Notes: generated by a model not told the origin, from the sequence alone. A stretch of 64,000 nt of DNA from Halorubrum depositum (GCF_007671725.1 NZ_VCNM01000002.1:1-64000); one strand, 5' to 3'. Positions 50,664 to 59,264 are shown, counted from the stretch's first letter. Made by a program: numbers and translations.

Positions 50664-52547
50664 ATGAGCGAGGACGCGACCCCCGAGTACGACCACGAGG
50701 AGCTGGGGCTCGTCGCCGGGCTGGAGATCCACCAGCAGCTCGACACGGAGACGAAGCTGTTCTGCGACTCTCCGACGACCGAGCGCGACCCCGCCGACGC
50801 CGAGCGGGAGATCACCCGCCGGCTCCACCCGACGAAGAGCGAGCTCGGCGAGCTCGACGACGCCGCGATGGAGGAGAGCCGCGTCGACCGCGAGTTCACC
50901 TACCTCGCGTACGACACCACCTGCCTCGTGGAGGAGGACGACGAGCCGCCGCGCCGCGTCGACGACGAGGCACTCTCCGTCGCGCTGCAGATCGGGGATC
51001 TGCTCGACGTCTCGGTCGTCGACCAGGCGCACGTGATGCGGAAGCTCGTCATCGACGGCTCGAACACCTCCGGCTTCCAGCGCTCGATCCTGCTCGGCCA
51101 GGAGGGAGAGATCGAGACGAGCGAGGGACGCGTGTCCGTCGTCGACCTCATGCTGGAGGAGGAGTCGGCCAAGCGCGTCGAGGAGACTGACGACGGCGTC
51201 GTCTACTCGCTCGACAGGCTGGGTGTCCCCCTCGTCGAGATCGGGACCGGGCCGGACATCCGGAGCCCCGAGGGCGCCCGCGAGGCCGCCGAGCGCATCG
51301 GCATGCTGCTCCGGTCGACCGGTGCGGTCAAGCGCGGGCTCGGCACGATCCGCCAGGACGTCAACGTCTCCATCGCCGAGGGCGCCCGCGTCGAGGTGAA
51401 AGGCGTCCAGGACCTGCAGGGGATCGAGGACATCGTCCGCGGCGAGGTCGGTCGCCAGGCGGAGCTGCTCGCGATCCGCGACGAGCTCCGCGAGCGCGAC
51501 GCGAGCGTCGGCGACGTCTCGGACGTCACCGACGTCTTCGCCGACACCGACTCCGGGGTCATCCGAAGCGCGCTCGACGCGGGCGGGAAGGTGACGGCGG
51601 TCCCCCTGTTCGGCTTCGACGGCCTCGTCGGCCGGGAGCTCCAGCCCGACCGCCGGCTCGGCACCGAGCTCTCGGACCACGCCAAGCGACACGGCGCGGG
51701 AGGCATCTTCCACACCGACGAGCTGCCGGCGTACGGCGTCACGGACGAGGAGGTCGACGCCCTCCGCGAGGCGGTCGGCGCCGACCCCGAGGACGCGGTC
51801 GCCATCGTCGCCGCCGACCCGGAGACGGCCGACCTCGCGATCGAGGCCGCCGCCGACCGCGCCGCCGCCGCGATCGAGGGGGTCCCCGAGGAGACCCGCG
51901 GCGCCAACGAGGACGGGACCACGCGGTACCTCCGCCCGCTCCCCGGCGCCGCGCGGATGTACCCCGAGACGGACGTGCCGCCGGTCGAGCCGGACCCGTC
52001 CGACGTGGACCGGCCCGAGCTCTTGGACGAGAAGACCGACCGTTACGTCGAGGCGTTCGGGCTCGACCGCGGGCTCGCCGAGCAGGTCGCGTTCGGGCGT
52101 CGCTTCCCGCTGTTCGAGGCCGCGGTCGAGCGCGGCGTCGACCCCACCTTCGCCGCGTCGACGCTGGAGTCGACGACGACGGAGATCCGCCGCGAGGGGG
52201 CGCCCGTCGAGAACCTGACCGACGACCACTTCCTCGACCTGTTCGCACTCGTCGAGGACGGTGACCTCGCGAAGGAAGGCGTGCCGGAGGTGCTGACGAC
52301 GCTCGCGGAGGATCCCGACCTCACGGCCGAAGAAGCGGTCGAGGAGGCCGGGCTCTCCGGAGTGAGCGAGGCCGAGGTGCGCGATGCGGTCGTCGACGTC
52401 GTCGAGCGCAACGCCGACCAGATCGAGGCCGAGGGGATGGGCGCCTTCTCGGGACTGATGGGCGAGGCCATGGGCGCGCTCCGCGGGAAGGCCGACGGCG
52501 AGGTCGTCTCCGACGTGCTCCGCGAGGAGATCGGCAAGCGGTCGTAG
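50664..52547 (+). CDS. gatE: Glu-tRNA(Gln) amidotransferase subunit E
   Basis: A 627-aa protein, the larger subunit of the archaeal GatDE enzyme that converts Glu-tRNA(Gln) to Gln-tRNA(Gln). The GatB/E family core begins LVAGLEIHQQLDTETKLFC. Then come HPTKSELGELDDAAMEESRVDREFTYLAYDTTCLVEED and VIDGSNTSGFQRSILLG, and the kinase-like core GVPLVEIGTGPDIRSPEGAREAAERIGMLLRSTGAVKRGLGTIRQDVNVSI. A YqeY-like C-terminal helical tail ends KADGEVVSDVLREEIGKRS. An AspRS-like insertion (GVQDLQGIEDIVRGEVGRQAELLAI...TRYLRPLPGAARMYPETDVPPVE) marks it as GatE rather than GatB. gatD is not nearby. tRNA-Leu is immediately upstream. Confidence 0.93.
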   Translation: MSEDATPEYDHEELGLVAGLEIHQQLDTETKLFCDSPTTERDPADAEREITRRLHPTKSELGELDDAAMEESRVDREFTYLAYDTTCLVEEDDEPPRRVDDEALSVALQIGDLLDVSVVDQAHVMRKLVIDGSNTSGFQRSILLGQEGEIETSEGRVSVVDLMLEEESAKRVEETDDGVVYSLDRLGVPLVEIGTGPDIRSPEGAREAAERIGMLLRSTGAVKRGLGTIRQDVNVSIAEGARVEVKGVQDLQGIEDIVRGEVGRQAELLAIRDELRERDASVGDVSDVTDVFADTDSGVIRSALDAGGKVTAVPLFGFDGLVGRELQPDRRLGTELSDHAKRHGAGGIFHTDELPAYGVTDEEVDALREAVGADPEDAVAIVAADPETADLAIEAAADRAAAAIEGVPEETRGANEDGTTRYLRPLPGAARMYPETDVPPVEPDPSDVDRPELLDEKTDRYVEAFGLDRGLAEQVAFGRRFPLFEAAVERGVDPTFAASTLESTTTEIRREGAPVENLTDDHFLDLFALVEDGDLAKEGVPEVLTTLAEDPDLTAEEAVEEAGLSGVSEAEVRDAVVDVVERNADQIEAEGMGAFSGLMGEAMGALRGKADGEVVSDVLREEIGKRS

Positions 52548-52608
52548 ACATTGACGTGTGGTGCGACGGTCGTTTTTAAGCTATCGCTACTGGTGTTGCA
52601 GTAACCAT

Positions 52609-52678
52609 TTCGAAAGCCCCAGCCGCTCGGAGATACGTAGTTGACGCCGGATCGACGGTGACTCTTCGAAAGCCCCAG
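52609..52678 (+). repeat. Direct 14-bp repeat TTCGAAAGCCCCAG
   Basis: Two identical 14-bp copies (52609-52622 and 52665-52678), 56 bp start to start. They are the left part of the hairpin-rich element and may be its processing or binding boundary. Confidence 0.65.
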
Positions 52679-52708
52679 TCGCGAGGACTCGCGCGGCTCG
52701 GTGTCGTT

Positions 52709-52729
52709 CGAGACGCCTTCGGCGTCTCG
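52709..52729 (+). other. Perfect 9-bp-stem hairpin
   Basis: CGAGACGCC and GGCGTCTCG flank a TTC loop. It is the tightest of the hairpins in the element, with a stem that would be stable at high salt. Confidence 0.6.
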
Positions 52730-53102
52730 TGATGACGTGAGAGCTTTGCTCTCTCGAACCACGCTCCTCGCTCGCGGTGCTCGCTGCGGTGCTACCGTCG
52801 CCGGGCTTCGCCCTCGCGACTGCCCCTTTGAGTCCCCCCCGCAAAGTACCGCCGGAAGACGGTCGCCTCGCTTCGCTCGGCGCTGCGTCTTCCGTGCTCC
52901 CGCTCGCGCTGCTCGCGGGACCGCAGCCTCACGCCTCCCCAGCCTCGCGGCTCCCTTCGGTCGCCGCGTCCCTCGCACGACGCTCCTCGCGCCCTGCGGC
53001 CGCTCGGAGGCGCGCGCCACCGCACATCCATTATCTGTAATCGTCGCAACTCCCAGTTCTCCTTCAAAATGTCGTCGCCAACGCGGTGAGATCGCCTTCT
53101 CC

Positions 53103-53585
53103 TCAGTCCGTCAGCTCCGCGATCAGCGTGTCGAGGTCGTACGTCGCCGGCGCGCGCGGCTCGTCCCGGAGGGTCGCGATGGTGAACGTCGAGTTCGTGC
53201 GCTCGACCTCGGGGATCGCCTCGAAGTCGCTGATGAGTCGCTCGACGGTGTCCGACGACGAGAGCCGCGCGAGCACGACGAAGTCGGTCTCGCCCATCGT
53301 GAAGAACGCCTCCGTGACGCCCTCGACGGCGAGCAGCTCGTCGGCGAACTCCTCGTACGGCCCCTCGTAGCTCGCGAGCACCTCGACGATCACCGTGACG
53401 CCGAGCCCGAGCGCCTCGTGGTCGAGGTCGTACAGGTCGTTCTCGATCACGCCGTCCTCGCGGAGGTTGTTCAGCCGGTAGTGGATCGTCGACACCGGAA
53501 TCCCCGTCTCCTCGTGGAGCCGCTCGGGACTCCCCGTGCCGAGGTCCGAGATGGCCTTCAACAGCCGCACGTCGCGCTCGTCCAT
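53103..53585 (-). CDS. Lrp/AsnC-family transcriptional regulator
   Basis: A 160-aa regulator starting MDERDVRLLKAISDLGTGSP. It has a winged helix-turn-helix (PERLHEETGIPVSTIHYRLNNLREDGVI) and a C-terminal RAM ligand-sensing domain (LGVTVIVEVLA, EGVTEAFFTMGETDFVVLARL, IPEVERTNSTFTI). It would act as an octamer or dimer sensing an amino acid. It is divergent from an EamA transporter across 182 bp with TATA boxes for both, so it may regulate that transporter's expression. The start at 53585 follows an AATATAC-type box. Confidence 0.92.
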   Translation of the reverse strand: MDERDVRLLKAISDLGTGSPERLHEETGIPVSTIHYRLNNLREDGVIENDLYDLDHEALGLGVTVIVEVLASYEGPYEEFADELLAVEGVTEAFFTMGETDFVVLARLSSSDTVERLISDFEAIPEVERTNSTFTIATLRDEPRAPATYDLDTLIAELTD

Positions 53586-53612
53586 ACGGCCCCTTCGCGT
53601 GAGGGATTGTTG

Positions 53613-53619
53613 TATATTC
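53613..53619 (-). promoter_or_regulatory. TATA-like box for the Lrp-type gene
   Basis: AATATAC on the minus strand, about 30 nt before the ATG at 53585. It lies inside the A/T-rich divergent region shared with the transporter. Confidence 0.4.
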
Positions 53620-53732
53620 CGACCGATACACTTGTAGTCGAGTTCAACAACGGACCTCGTTTCGGGACCGAATTGCACTCAGTTCGTATGCGTGATTGTT
53701 CATTCTGAATATCGATGGATATAGGAGAATAG

Positions 53733-53740
53733 TTTAAACA
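53733..53740 (+). promoter_or_regulatory. TATA box for the EamA transporter at 53768
   Basis: GTTTAAAC is palindromic and centred about 31 nt before the ATG. Together with the divergent box for the regulator it makes a compact two-promoter region that one regulator could control. Confidence 0.5.
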
Positions 53741-53767
53741 TCACGAGGAACTTCGAACTGACACTCA

Positions 53768-54724
53768 ATGAAGCTACGGAACCTCCTCTCCACTTCGGAA
53801 TCTATCGTCGCCGCGTTCGTCCTCCTCGCGACCCTGTGGGGCACCTCGTTCGTCGCCATCGAGGCCGGGTTACACTACTTCCCGCCGCTGTTGTTCGCCG
53901 GCGTCCGGTACGCGATCGCCGGGGCGATCGTGCTTGGGGTCGCCGCGGTCACGTCCGGCCGGACGGTCCCCAGCGGCCGCGACGAGTGGCTCGGCGTCGC
54001 CGTCGCGGCGACGTTCGTGATCGCCGCCTACCACGGGCTGTTGTACGTCGGCGAGCTCTACATCTCCGGGGCGGTCACCGCGGTGGTCGTTAGCCTCGCG
54101 CCGGTGTTGACCGCGGTGTTCGCCGCCCTGCTCCTCCCGAGCGAGCGGCTCGGTCCCGTCGAGATCGGCGGGTTCGCGCTCGGGGTCCTCGGCGTGGTCG
54201 TGATCGCCGACCCGACGGCGGCCGGGGTCGGCGGCTCCACCCTGCTCGGCGTCGGGCTCGCGTTCGCCGGCGCCGTCGCCTTCTCGCTCGGCGCGGTGCT
54301 GCTCCGACCGCTCCGGACCGACCTCCCGATCGCCGCCCTCCAGGGGTGGGCGATGGTGCTCGGCGCCGGGCTCCTCTTCGTCGGCGCCGCCGCGTTCGGC
54401 GAGTCGCCGGCAGCGATCGAGTGGAACCGAACCGCTATCGTCTCGCTCGCGTACCTCACGCTGCTGTCGGGCGTCGTCGCCTTCCTGATCTACTTCGCGC
54501 TGCTCGACGCGGTCGGTCCCGCGCAGCTCCACCTCGTCGGGTACGCCGAGCCCGTGGTCGCCGCGGTCGGGAGCTGGGTCCTGTTCGGCAGCCTGATCGG
54601 GGCGGAGGCGATCGTCGGGTTCGTCGCGATCCTCGCCGGCTTCCTCGCGCTCGAACGCCGGGCGATCGCCGCGTACGTCGGATTCGACGCGTATCACTGG
54701 CCCGCGCTGACCGGGCGAAAGTAA
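53768..54724 (+). CDS. EamA/DMT-superfamily permease, second copy
   Basis: A 318-aa membrane protein with ten helices in two EamA repeats. First repeat: LLATLWGTSFVAIEAGLHYFPPLLFAGVRYAIAGAIVLG (the WGTxF and RY features). Second repeat: VSLAYLTLLSGVVAFLIYFALLDAVGPAQLHLVGYAEPVVAAVGSWVLFGS. Related members export amino acids or metabolites. The divergent Lrp-type gene makes an amino acid or its derivative a likely substrate, as in many Lrp-transporter pairs, but this is inference. It differs clearly from the EamA protein at 1585. Confidence 0.88.
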   Translation: MKLRNLLSTSESIVAAFVLLATLWGTSFVAIEAGLHYFPPLLFAGVRYAIAGAIVLGVAAVTSGRTVPSGRDEWLGVAVAATFVIAAYHGLLYVGELYISGAVTAVVVSLAPVLTAVFAALLLPSERLGPVEIGGFALGVLGVVVIADPTAAGVGGSTLLGVGLAFAGAVAFSLGAVLLRPLRTDLPIAALQGWAMVLGAGLLFVGAAAFGESPAAIEWNRTAIVSLAYLTLLSGVVAFLIYFALLDAVGPAQLHLVGYAEPVVAAVGSWVLFGSLIGAEAIVGFVAILAGFLALERRAIAAYVGFDAYHWPALTGRK

Positions 54725-54769
54725 GGACCGTCCGCACCGAGTCGTCGGAATTTCCGGCGATCGGACCCC

Positions 54770-55342
54770 TCAGCCCTCGACGTCCGCGGTCAGGCCAGCG
54801 CGGAGGTCGCGGCCGAGGTAGTGGCCGAGCAGCGCGACGACGAGCCCGAGCCCGCCCCCGATCGCGAGCAGGGAGAGCCCCCACTGCTGGAGGTAGTCGA
54901 CGCCGATCGGGAGGAAGCCGACGTTCAGGACGTTCGTCACGGCGACGAGCGCTCCCGCCGCGGCGCCGGCGACCCCCGTCTCGACGTACCGACGGGCGGA
55001 CAGCGCCAGCCCGATCAGGAACGCCGCGAGGAACACGCCCCCGGCCGAGCCGACCGTTCCACCGATGAGGGGGATCGCGCCGCCGAGGAAGACGCCGGCG
55101 GCGACGGCGGCGAGCGAGAGCGCGAACGCCCTCCCGGAGAACCAGCGGCCGCTCATTCCGACCCGGCCGCCGTCGTCGCCCGCGTCGACCGCCTGTCCGG
55201 ACGACCCGCCCGTCGCGGCGTCCGCCCCGCCGCGGTCCGACGCCGAGGGCTCCCCTCCCCCGGCGAGGTCGTCGTCGAGGAGGTCGTCGAGGTCGTCCAT
55301 CGGATCGCCGTCGGACGCCTCTTCCTCCTTGGAGGGTTGCAT
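54770..55342 (-). CDS. Membrane protein with acidic N-terminal tail
   Basis: A 190-aa protein starting MQPSKEEEASDGDPMDDLDDLLDDD. About 75 acidic, disordered residues are followed by four hydrophobic helices rich in Gly and Ala (FALSLAAVAAGVFLGGAIPLIGGTVGSAGGVFLAAFLIGL, GVAGAAAGALVAVTNVLNVGFLP, LSLLAIGGGLGLVVALLGHYLG). Short Gly-zipper motifs suggest helix packing or oligomers. No known function; a DUF456-like or small transport role is possible. The start at 55342 was chosen because MQPSKEEE begins the acidic tail after the short spacer. Confidence 0.7.
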   Translation of the reverse strand: MQPSKEEEASDGDPMDDLDDLLDDDLAGGGEPSASDRGGADAATGGSSGQAVDAGDDGGRVGMSGRWFSGRAFALSLAAVAAGVFLGGAIPLIGGTVGSAGGVFLAAFLIGLALSARRYVETGVAGAAAGALVAVTNVLNVGFLPIGVDYLQQWGLSLLAIGGGLGLVVALLGHYLGRDLRAGLTADVEG

Positions 55343-55505
55343 ACCGGAGCGTTCGCCCGTGAGGCCTTGTGTCTTGTGCACACGGGCGGATCGCCTCGCC
55401 GCCTCGCGCGCCGCGCGACGGCATCGAACTCCCCGCCGTTTTCACCGGAAACGAGGTGTCTCCGGGCCGAGCGACCGCGACGCGGGGCCCGGCCATCCTC
55501 GCGCG

Positions 55506-55853
55506 TCAGTCGTTCCCGTCGCGCTCCCGTGGCCCCCACACGCGCTTGTCGACGAGTTCGACCGTCATCGGCCCGTCGACGGTCACCTGACAGGAGAGCC
55601 GCGGGTAGCCGAACCGCGCCGCGAGGCGGTCGTGCCAGTGGTCCGGCGGCGGCCCCTCGCGGATCCGGACGCCGCAAGTGGCACACAGTCCGCGCCCGCC
55701 GCAGTTCAGTCGCCGCGTTGCGGCCGCGTACGGCGACAGGTCGGCGTCGAGCAGGGCGTGCCGCAGGTTCCGTCCCGGCTCGACCGCCAGCTCGGTGCGC
55801 TCGTCGCCGTCGACGACGATCAGGGGAACGCTCTCGGCGTCGGCCTCGGTCAT
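55506..55853 (-). CDS. 2Fe-2S ferredoxin
   Basis: A 115-aa electron carrier starting MTEADAESVPLIVVDGDERTELA. The cluster motif is LNCGGRGLCATCGVR (C-x5-C-x2-C), with the fourth cysteine in PRLSCQVTV, as in adrenodoxin-type ferredoxins rather than the plant-type spacing. The basic HWHDRLAARFGY before the last Cys is typical of the fold. The upstream extension is Arg-rich and not used. It is divergent from birA. The partner enzyme is unknown; nearby redox candidates are the AOR homologue and the halocyanin system. Confidence 0.88.
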   Translation of the reverse strand: MTEADAESVPLIVVDGDERTELAVEPGRNLRHALLDADLSPYAAATRRLNCGGRGLCATCGVRIREGPPPDHWHDRLAARFGYPRLSCQVTVDGPMTVELVDKRVWGPRERDGND

Positions 55854-55992
55854 GCGATATCTGGGATTACGCCCGTGGACCCATAGGTGAGCGGGTCCCT
55901 CGCGGGCGACACGGGACCCCTCGCACGCGACAACGGGCGCGTCGCGCGGGCGACCCGGAACGGCTTTCCACGGCCGCGCCGACCGCGTCGAC

Positions 55993-56985
55993 ATGGACAC
56001 GCGTCGCGCGCTGCTCGACGCCCTGGCAGACGCCCCGGTCTCGGGACCGGCGCTCGCCGCGGAGCTCGGCGTCTCGCGGGCGGCGGTGTGGAAGGCGGTC
56101 GAAACGCTCCGCGGGGAGGGGTTCGCCGTCGAGTCGACGCCGGAGGGCTACGTCGCCCCCACGGACCCCGCATACTGCGCGGCCGGGATCGAGTTCGGGA
56201 TCGACGCGCCGTACTCGGTCGAGTACCACGACAGCCTCCCGTCGACGAACGACCGCGCCCGCGAGCTGGCGAGCGAGGGCGCCGCCGACGTCGCCGTCGT
56301 CGCCGACGAGCAGACCGGCGGTCGGGGGCGGCTGGACCGCGAGTGGGTCGCCCCGAGCGGCGGCGTCTGGCTCTCGCTCGTCACGCGGCCGACGGTCCCG
56401 CCCGCACGCGCGCCGCTTTTCACCCTCGCCGCGGCGGTCGCGACGGTCGACGCCTGCAGCGACGTCAGCGTCGACGCGCACATCAAGTGGCCGAACGACG
56501 TGCTCGTCGGGGGCGACGAGGGAACCGAGAAAGGGGACGGGGACGCGGTCGAGCGCCCCGGACGCGGCGGTCGCAAGCTCGCCGGGGTCCTCACCGAGAT
56601 GGAGGGCGAGGCGGACCGAGTGTCGTGGCTCGTCGTCGGTGTCGGCGTCAACGCGAATCTCGACCCCGAGGTGCTCCCCGCCGACGCGACCTCGCTGCGC
56701 GCCGAGGCCGGCGGCGACGTCGACCGGCGGCGCTTCGCGGCGACGCTGCTCGAACGGTTCGCGGCGCTCGCGGAGACCGCGGACCGCTCCGACCGGATCC
56801 TCGCGGCGTGGCGCGACCGGGCGAGCACGCTCGGGCGGCGCGTCCGGGTGGAGACTCCGACGGGGGCCGTCGAGGGGACCGCGGTCGACGTGGAGTCGCC
56901 GGGCGCGCTCGTGATCGACACCGACGACGGGACGCAGCGCGTCCACGCCGGGGACTGCGAGCACCTCCGCGACGCCGACGGCTGA
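55993..56985 (+). CDS. birA: Biotin--[acetyl-CoA carboxylase] ligase / BirA repressor
   Basis: A 330-aa protein with an N-terminal winged helix (MDTRRALLDALADAPVSGPALAAELGVSRAAVWKAVETLRGEGFAV) and the catalytic ligase domain. Landmarks: LPSTNDRARELA, the biotinyl-5'-AMP loop GGRGRLDREW, IKWPNDVLV and WLVVGVGVNANL. A C-terminal SH3-like domain (GRRVRVETPTGAVEGTAVDVESPGALVI) follows. It attaches biotin to carboxylases, and the winged helix may repress biotin genes. No bio genes are visible in the window. An internal Lys/Gly insertion (EKGDGDAVERPGRGGRK) is longer than usual. Confidence 0.92.
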   Translation: MDTRRALLDALADAPVSGPALAAELGVSRAAVWKAVETLRGEGFAVESTPEGYVAPTDPAYCAAGIEFGIDAPYSVEYHDSLPSTNDRARELASEGAADVAVVADEQTGGRGRLDREWVAPSGGVWLSLVTRPTVPPARAPLFTLAAAVATVDACSDVSVDAHIKWPNDVLVGGDEGTEKGDGDAVERPGRGGRKLAGVLTEMEGEADRVSWLVVGVGVNANLDPEVLPADATSLRAEAGGDVDRRRFAATLLERFAALAETADRSDRILAAWRDRASTLGRRVRVETPTGAVEGTAVDVESPGALVIDTDDGTQRVHAGDCEHLRDADG

Positions 56986-57023
56986 CCGCGGCGGGACGCC
57001 GGGACCGACGCGCTCCGTCTACC

Positions 57024-57578
57024 TCACGTCCGGCCGGTCGCCTCCGACTCGGCGTCGTCGGTCGGCCCGTCGGTCGGCCCGTCGCTCGCGGTCGCGTCCT
57101 CGCCGGCGGCCTCCGCGACGCTCGGCTCCGCCGGCACGTCGCCGTCGATCCGGACCGTTAGGACCGGGACGGCGGACCCGCGTACGACCTTCTCGGCCAC
57201 GCTCCCGAGCAGGAGCCGATCGATCCCGCCGCGGCCGTGGGTCCCCATCACGACGAGGTCGCAGCCGTTGCCCTCGGCGTACCGGATGATCTCGCGGCTG
57301 GGCGACCCCTCGACGACCGCCGTCTCCACGTCGACGCCGGTCCCGTCGGACAGCTCCTCGACCGCGTCCACGGCCTCGTCGGCGTCGCCTCGGAGGAGGT
57401 CGCCGACCCCCTCCCACGACGCCTCCATCGGCATGCCCGCGTACCTCGCCGCGTCGACCACGTGGATCGCGTGGACGGCGGCGCCGTGGACCGCGGCGAG
57501 GTCCAACGCGTGCGCGACCGCGCGCTCCCCCTCGGCCGAGCCGTCGGTCGGGACCAGGATCCGGTCGTAAAGTGACAT
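57024..57578 (-). CDS. Universal stress protein with acidic tail
   Basis: A 184-aa Usp. The core starts MSLYDRILVPTDGSAEGERAVAHAL and has GTHGRGGIDRLLLGSVAEKVV, matching the ATP-binding pattern G-x2-G-x9-G-S, and then VPVLTVRIDG. About 35 extra C-terminal residues (AEPSVAEAAGEDATASDGPTDGP) are acidic and disordered, which the Usp at 28646 lacks. The ATG at 57578 gives the family N-terminus. A head-to-head gap of 137 bp separates it from the DUF5789-type gene. Confidence 0.92.
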   Translation of the reverse strand: MSLYDRILVPTDGSAEGERAVAHALDLAAVHGAAVHAIHVVDAARYAGMPMEASWEGVGDLLRGDADEAVDAVEELSDGTGVDVETAVVEGSPSREIIRYAEGNGCDLVVMGTHGRGGIDRLLLGSVAEKVVRGSAVPVLTVRIDGDVPAEPSVAEAAGEDATASDGPTDGPTDDAESEATGRT

Positions 57579-57686
57579 CTGTTCACATATAGCATGAACC
57601 TGCGATCGCATAACTCTTTGCAGGCTTTGCCGGTTCTTTGCGGCGGTTCGGCTCCTCGCCGGCCCGTCGCTGGACCATGGCACGCG

Positions 57687-57692
57687 TTTAAG
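57687..57692 (+). promoter_or_regulatory. TATA box for the DUF5789-type gene
   Basis: TTTAAG is centred about 26 nt before the ATG at 57716. Its position suits a leaderless transcript. Confidence 0.45.
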
Positions 57693-57715
57693 CTCCCGGA
57701 CGACGATATACCACT

Positions 57716-57973
57716 ATGCCATCCGAAGTACATCTCTCGCACGTCCAAGACGAGTTCCAAGATCACTCCTTCCCGGCGGCCCGGAGCGACCTCGCCGAGT
57801 CGTGCGCGGGGACCACCGTGCTGTTCGCCGACGGCGACGCCGACCTTGGCGAGCTGCTCGCCGAGATCGAACAGGAGCGGTTCGAGAGCCCCGAGGACGC
57901 CTTCGCCGCGCTCCAGAACGTCCTGCCGATCGAGGCGGTCGGCGAGCCGGGCCAGTCCGACGGCGACGCCTGA
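57716..57973 (+). CDS. Small haloarchaeal protein (DUF5789-type)
   Basis: An 85-aa acidic protein reading MPSEVHLSHVQDEFQDHSFPAARSDLAESCAGTTVLFADGDADLG. The later helix LAEIEQERFESPEDAFAALQNVLPIEAVGE is the conserved part of this family of unknown role (DUF5789/DUF2795-like). It is likely a small soluble protein. A TATA box 26 nt upstream makes it its own transcription unit; YchF follows in the same direction after 82 bp. Confidence 0.8.
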   Translation: MPSEVHLSHVQDEFQDHSFPAARSDLAESCAGTTVLFADGDADLGELLAEIEQERFESPEDAFAALQNVLPIEAVGEPGQSDGDA

Positions 57974-58055
57974 GCCGAACCGGGCCCTCGTCACCCGTAC
58001 GCACGCCACGGCGCGTCTCGCATCGCTTTTCACCGCGGGTCGCGCACTGATGGTA

Positions 58056-59258
58056 ATGAGCTATCGGATCGGCCTCGTCGGCAAGCCCTCCGTGGGGAAG
58101 TCGACGTTTTTCAACGCCGCGACGATGAACGACGTGCCCGAGGGCGCGTACCCGTTCACCACGATCGACCCGACCGTCGGCGAGGCGTACGTCCGCGTCG
58201 ACTGCGCCGCCCCCGAGTTCGACGAGAGCTGCACGCCGAACGTCGGCGTCTGCCGAGAGGGGACCCGGTACGTCCCCGTGAAGCTCGTTGACGTCGCCGG
58301 GCTCGTCCCGGGCGCCCACGAGGGGCGCGGGCTCGGCAACCAGTTCCTCACCGACCTGAACGAGACCGACGTGCTGATCCACGTCGTCGACTTCTCGGGG
58401 AAGACGGACATCGAAGGCGAGGCTACCGAGGGCCACGACCCGCGCGAAGACATCGACTTCCTCGAGGAGGAGCTCGACGAGTGGTACCTCGACGTGCTCC
58501 GGAAAGGGCTCGAGAAGTTCGAGACGCGCTACCACGGCTCCGAGGCCGCCATCGAGAGGGAACTCGCCGAGCAGATGTCGGCGTTCGGCATCGACAAGGA
58601 CCGGATGAAACGCGTCATCCTCGCGGAGGGGCTCGAACTCGACCCCGAGACGTGGGACGACGCCGACGAGGCGTCGCTCGCCCGCGAGATCCGCAAGCGC
58701 ACGAAGCCGATGGTCGTCGCCGCGAACAAGATGGACACGCCCGAAGCGCAGGCGAATTGGAAAGAGATCACGACCGACCCCGACTACGATCACCTCTCTT
58801 TCGTCCCCGCGAGCGCTCACGCCGAGAAGGCCCTCAAGAACGCGAACGAGTCCGGCGTCGTCGACTACACGCCCGGCGACAGCGCGTTCGACGTCGTCGG
58901 CGACGTCTCCGGCGAGCAGGCGGCCGGCCTCGACCGGATCGGCGAGTTCGTCGCCGACTACGACGGGACCGGGGTCCAGGGCGCGCTGGAGGCGGCCGTC
59001 TTCGACGTGCTCGGGTGCATCGCGGTCTTCCCCGGCACCGCGAACGGGAGCAAAGACGAGAAGGGTGTCTTCCGGGACTGCTTCCTCCTCCCCGAGGGGT
59101 CGACGACCGAGGACTTCGCGTTCCACATCCACTCGGACATCGGGGAGGGGCTCCTCCACGGCACCGACTGCCGGAGCGGGCGCCAGGTCGGGACCGGCCA
59201 CGAGCTCGACCACCGCGACGTGATCGAGCTGGTTTCGACGAAGCAGGCCGCGCCGTAG
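58056..59258 (+). CDS. YchF/OLA1-family GTPase
   Basis: A 400-aa Obg-related P-loop NTPase. G1 is GLVGKPSVGKSTFFNAAT, G3 is VDVAGLVPGAHEGRGLGNQF and the NKMD motif is VVAANKMDTP. The C-terminal TGS domain (DCFLLPEGSTTEDFAFHIHSDIGEGLLHGTDC) is present. Archaeal YchF binds ATP or GTP and associates with ribosomes. The family is well conserved and probably helps translation stress responses. ATG 58050 (M-V-M-S) is two codons upstream and could also be used. The gap to the next convergent gene is 28 bp, with a palindrome and T-run. Confidence 0.93.
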   Translation: MSYRIGLVGKPSVGKSTFFNAATMNDVPEGAYPFTTIDPTVGEAYVRVDCAAPEFDESCTPNVGVCREGTRYVPVKLVDVAGLVPGAHEGRGLGNQFLTDLNETDVLIHVVDFSGKTDIEGEATEGHDPREDIDFLEEELDEWYLDVLRKGLEKFETRYHGSEAAIERELAEQMSAFGIDKDRMKRVILAEGLELDPETWDDADEASLAREIRKRTKPMVVAANKMDTPEAQANWKEITTDPDYDHLSFVPASAHAEKALKNANESGVVDYTPGDSAFDVVGDVSGEQAAGLDRIGEFVADYDGTGVQGALEAAVFDVLGCIAVFPGTANGSKDEKGVFRDCFLLPEGSTTEDFAFHIHSDIGEGLLHGTDCRSGRQVGTGHELDHRDVIELVSTKQAAP

Positions 59259-59264
59259 TCGGCG

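Larger units (their letters stand above)
52548..53102 (+). other. Hairpin-rich non-coding element
   Basis: 555 bp between gatE and the Lrp-type gene without a believable protein. A promoter-like TTTTTAAG (52573-52580) opens it; the T-run could also be the gatE terminator. Two copies of TTCGAAAGCCCCAG (52609-52622, 52665-52678) are followed by at least four clean hairpins. They are CGAGACGCC-TTC-GGCGTCTCG (52709-52729), GAGAGC-TTT-GCTCTC (52739-52753), CGGAAGACG...CGTCTTCCG (52853-52894) and TCCCGC...GCGGGA (52898-52920). Codon patterns in all frames look like Arg/Ser-rich chance frames. It resembles strings that I remember recurring in Halorubrum intergenic regions, so a multicopy repeat or a structured RNA is suspected. 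Confidence 0.55.

Noticed and set aside
52587-53040. Small frames inside the hairpin-rich element
   Set aside because: Their products are Arg/Ser/Gly-rich, change frame with each hairpin and lack promoters. The DNA-level repeats are the more convincing signal.
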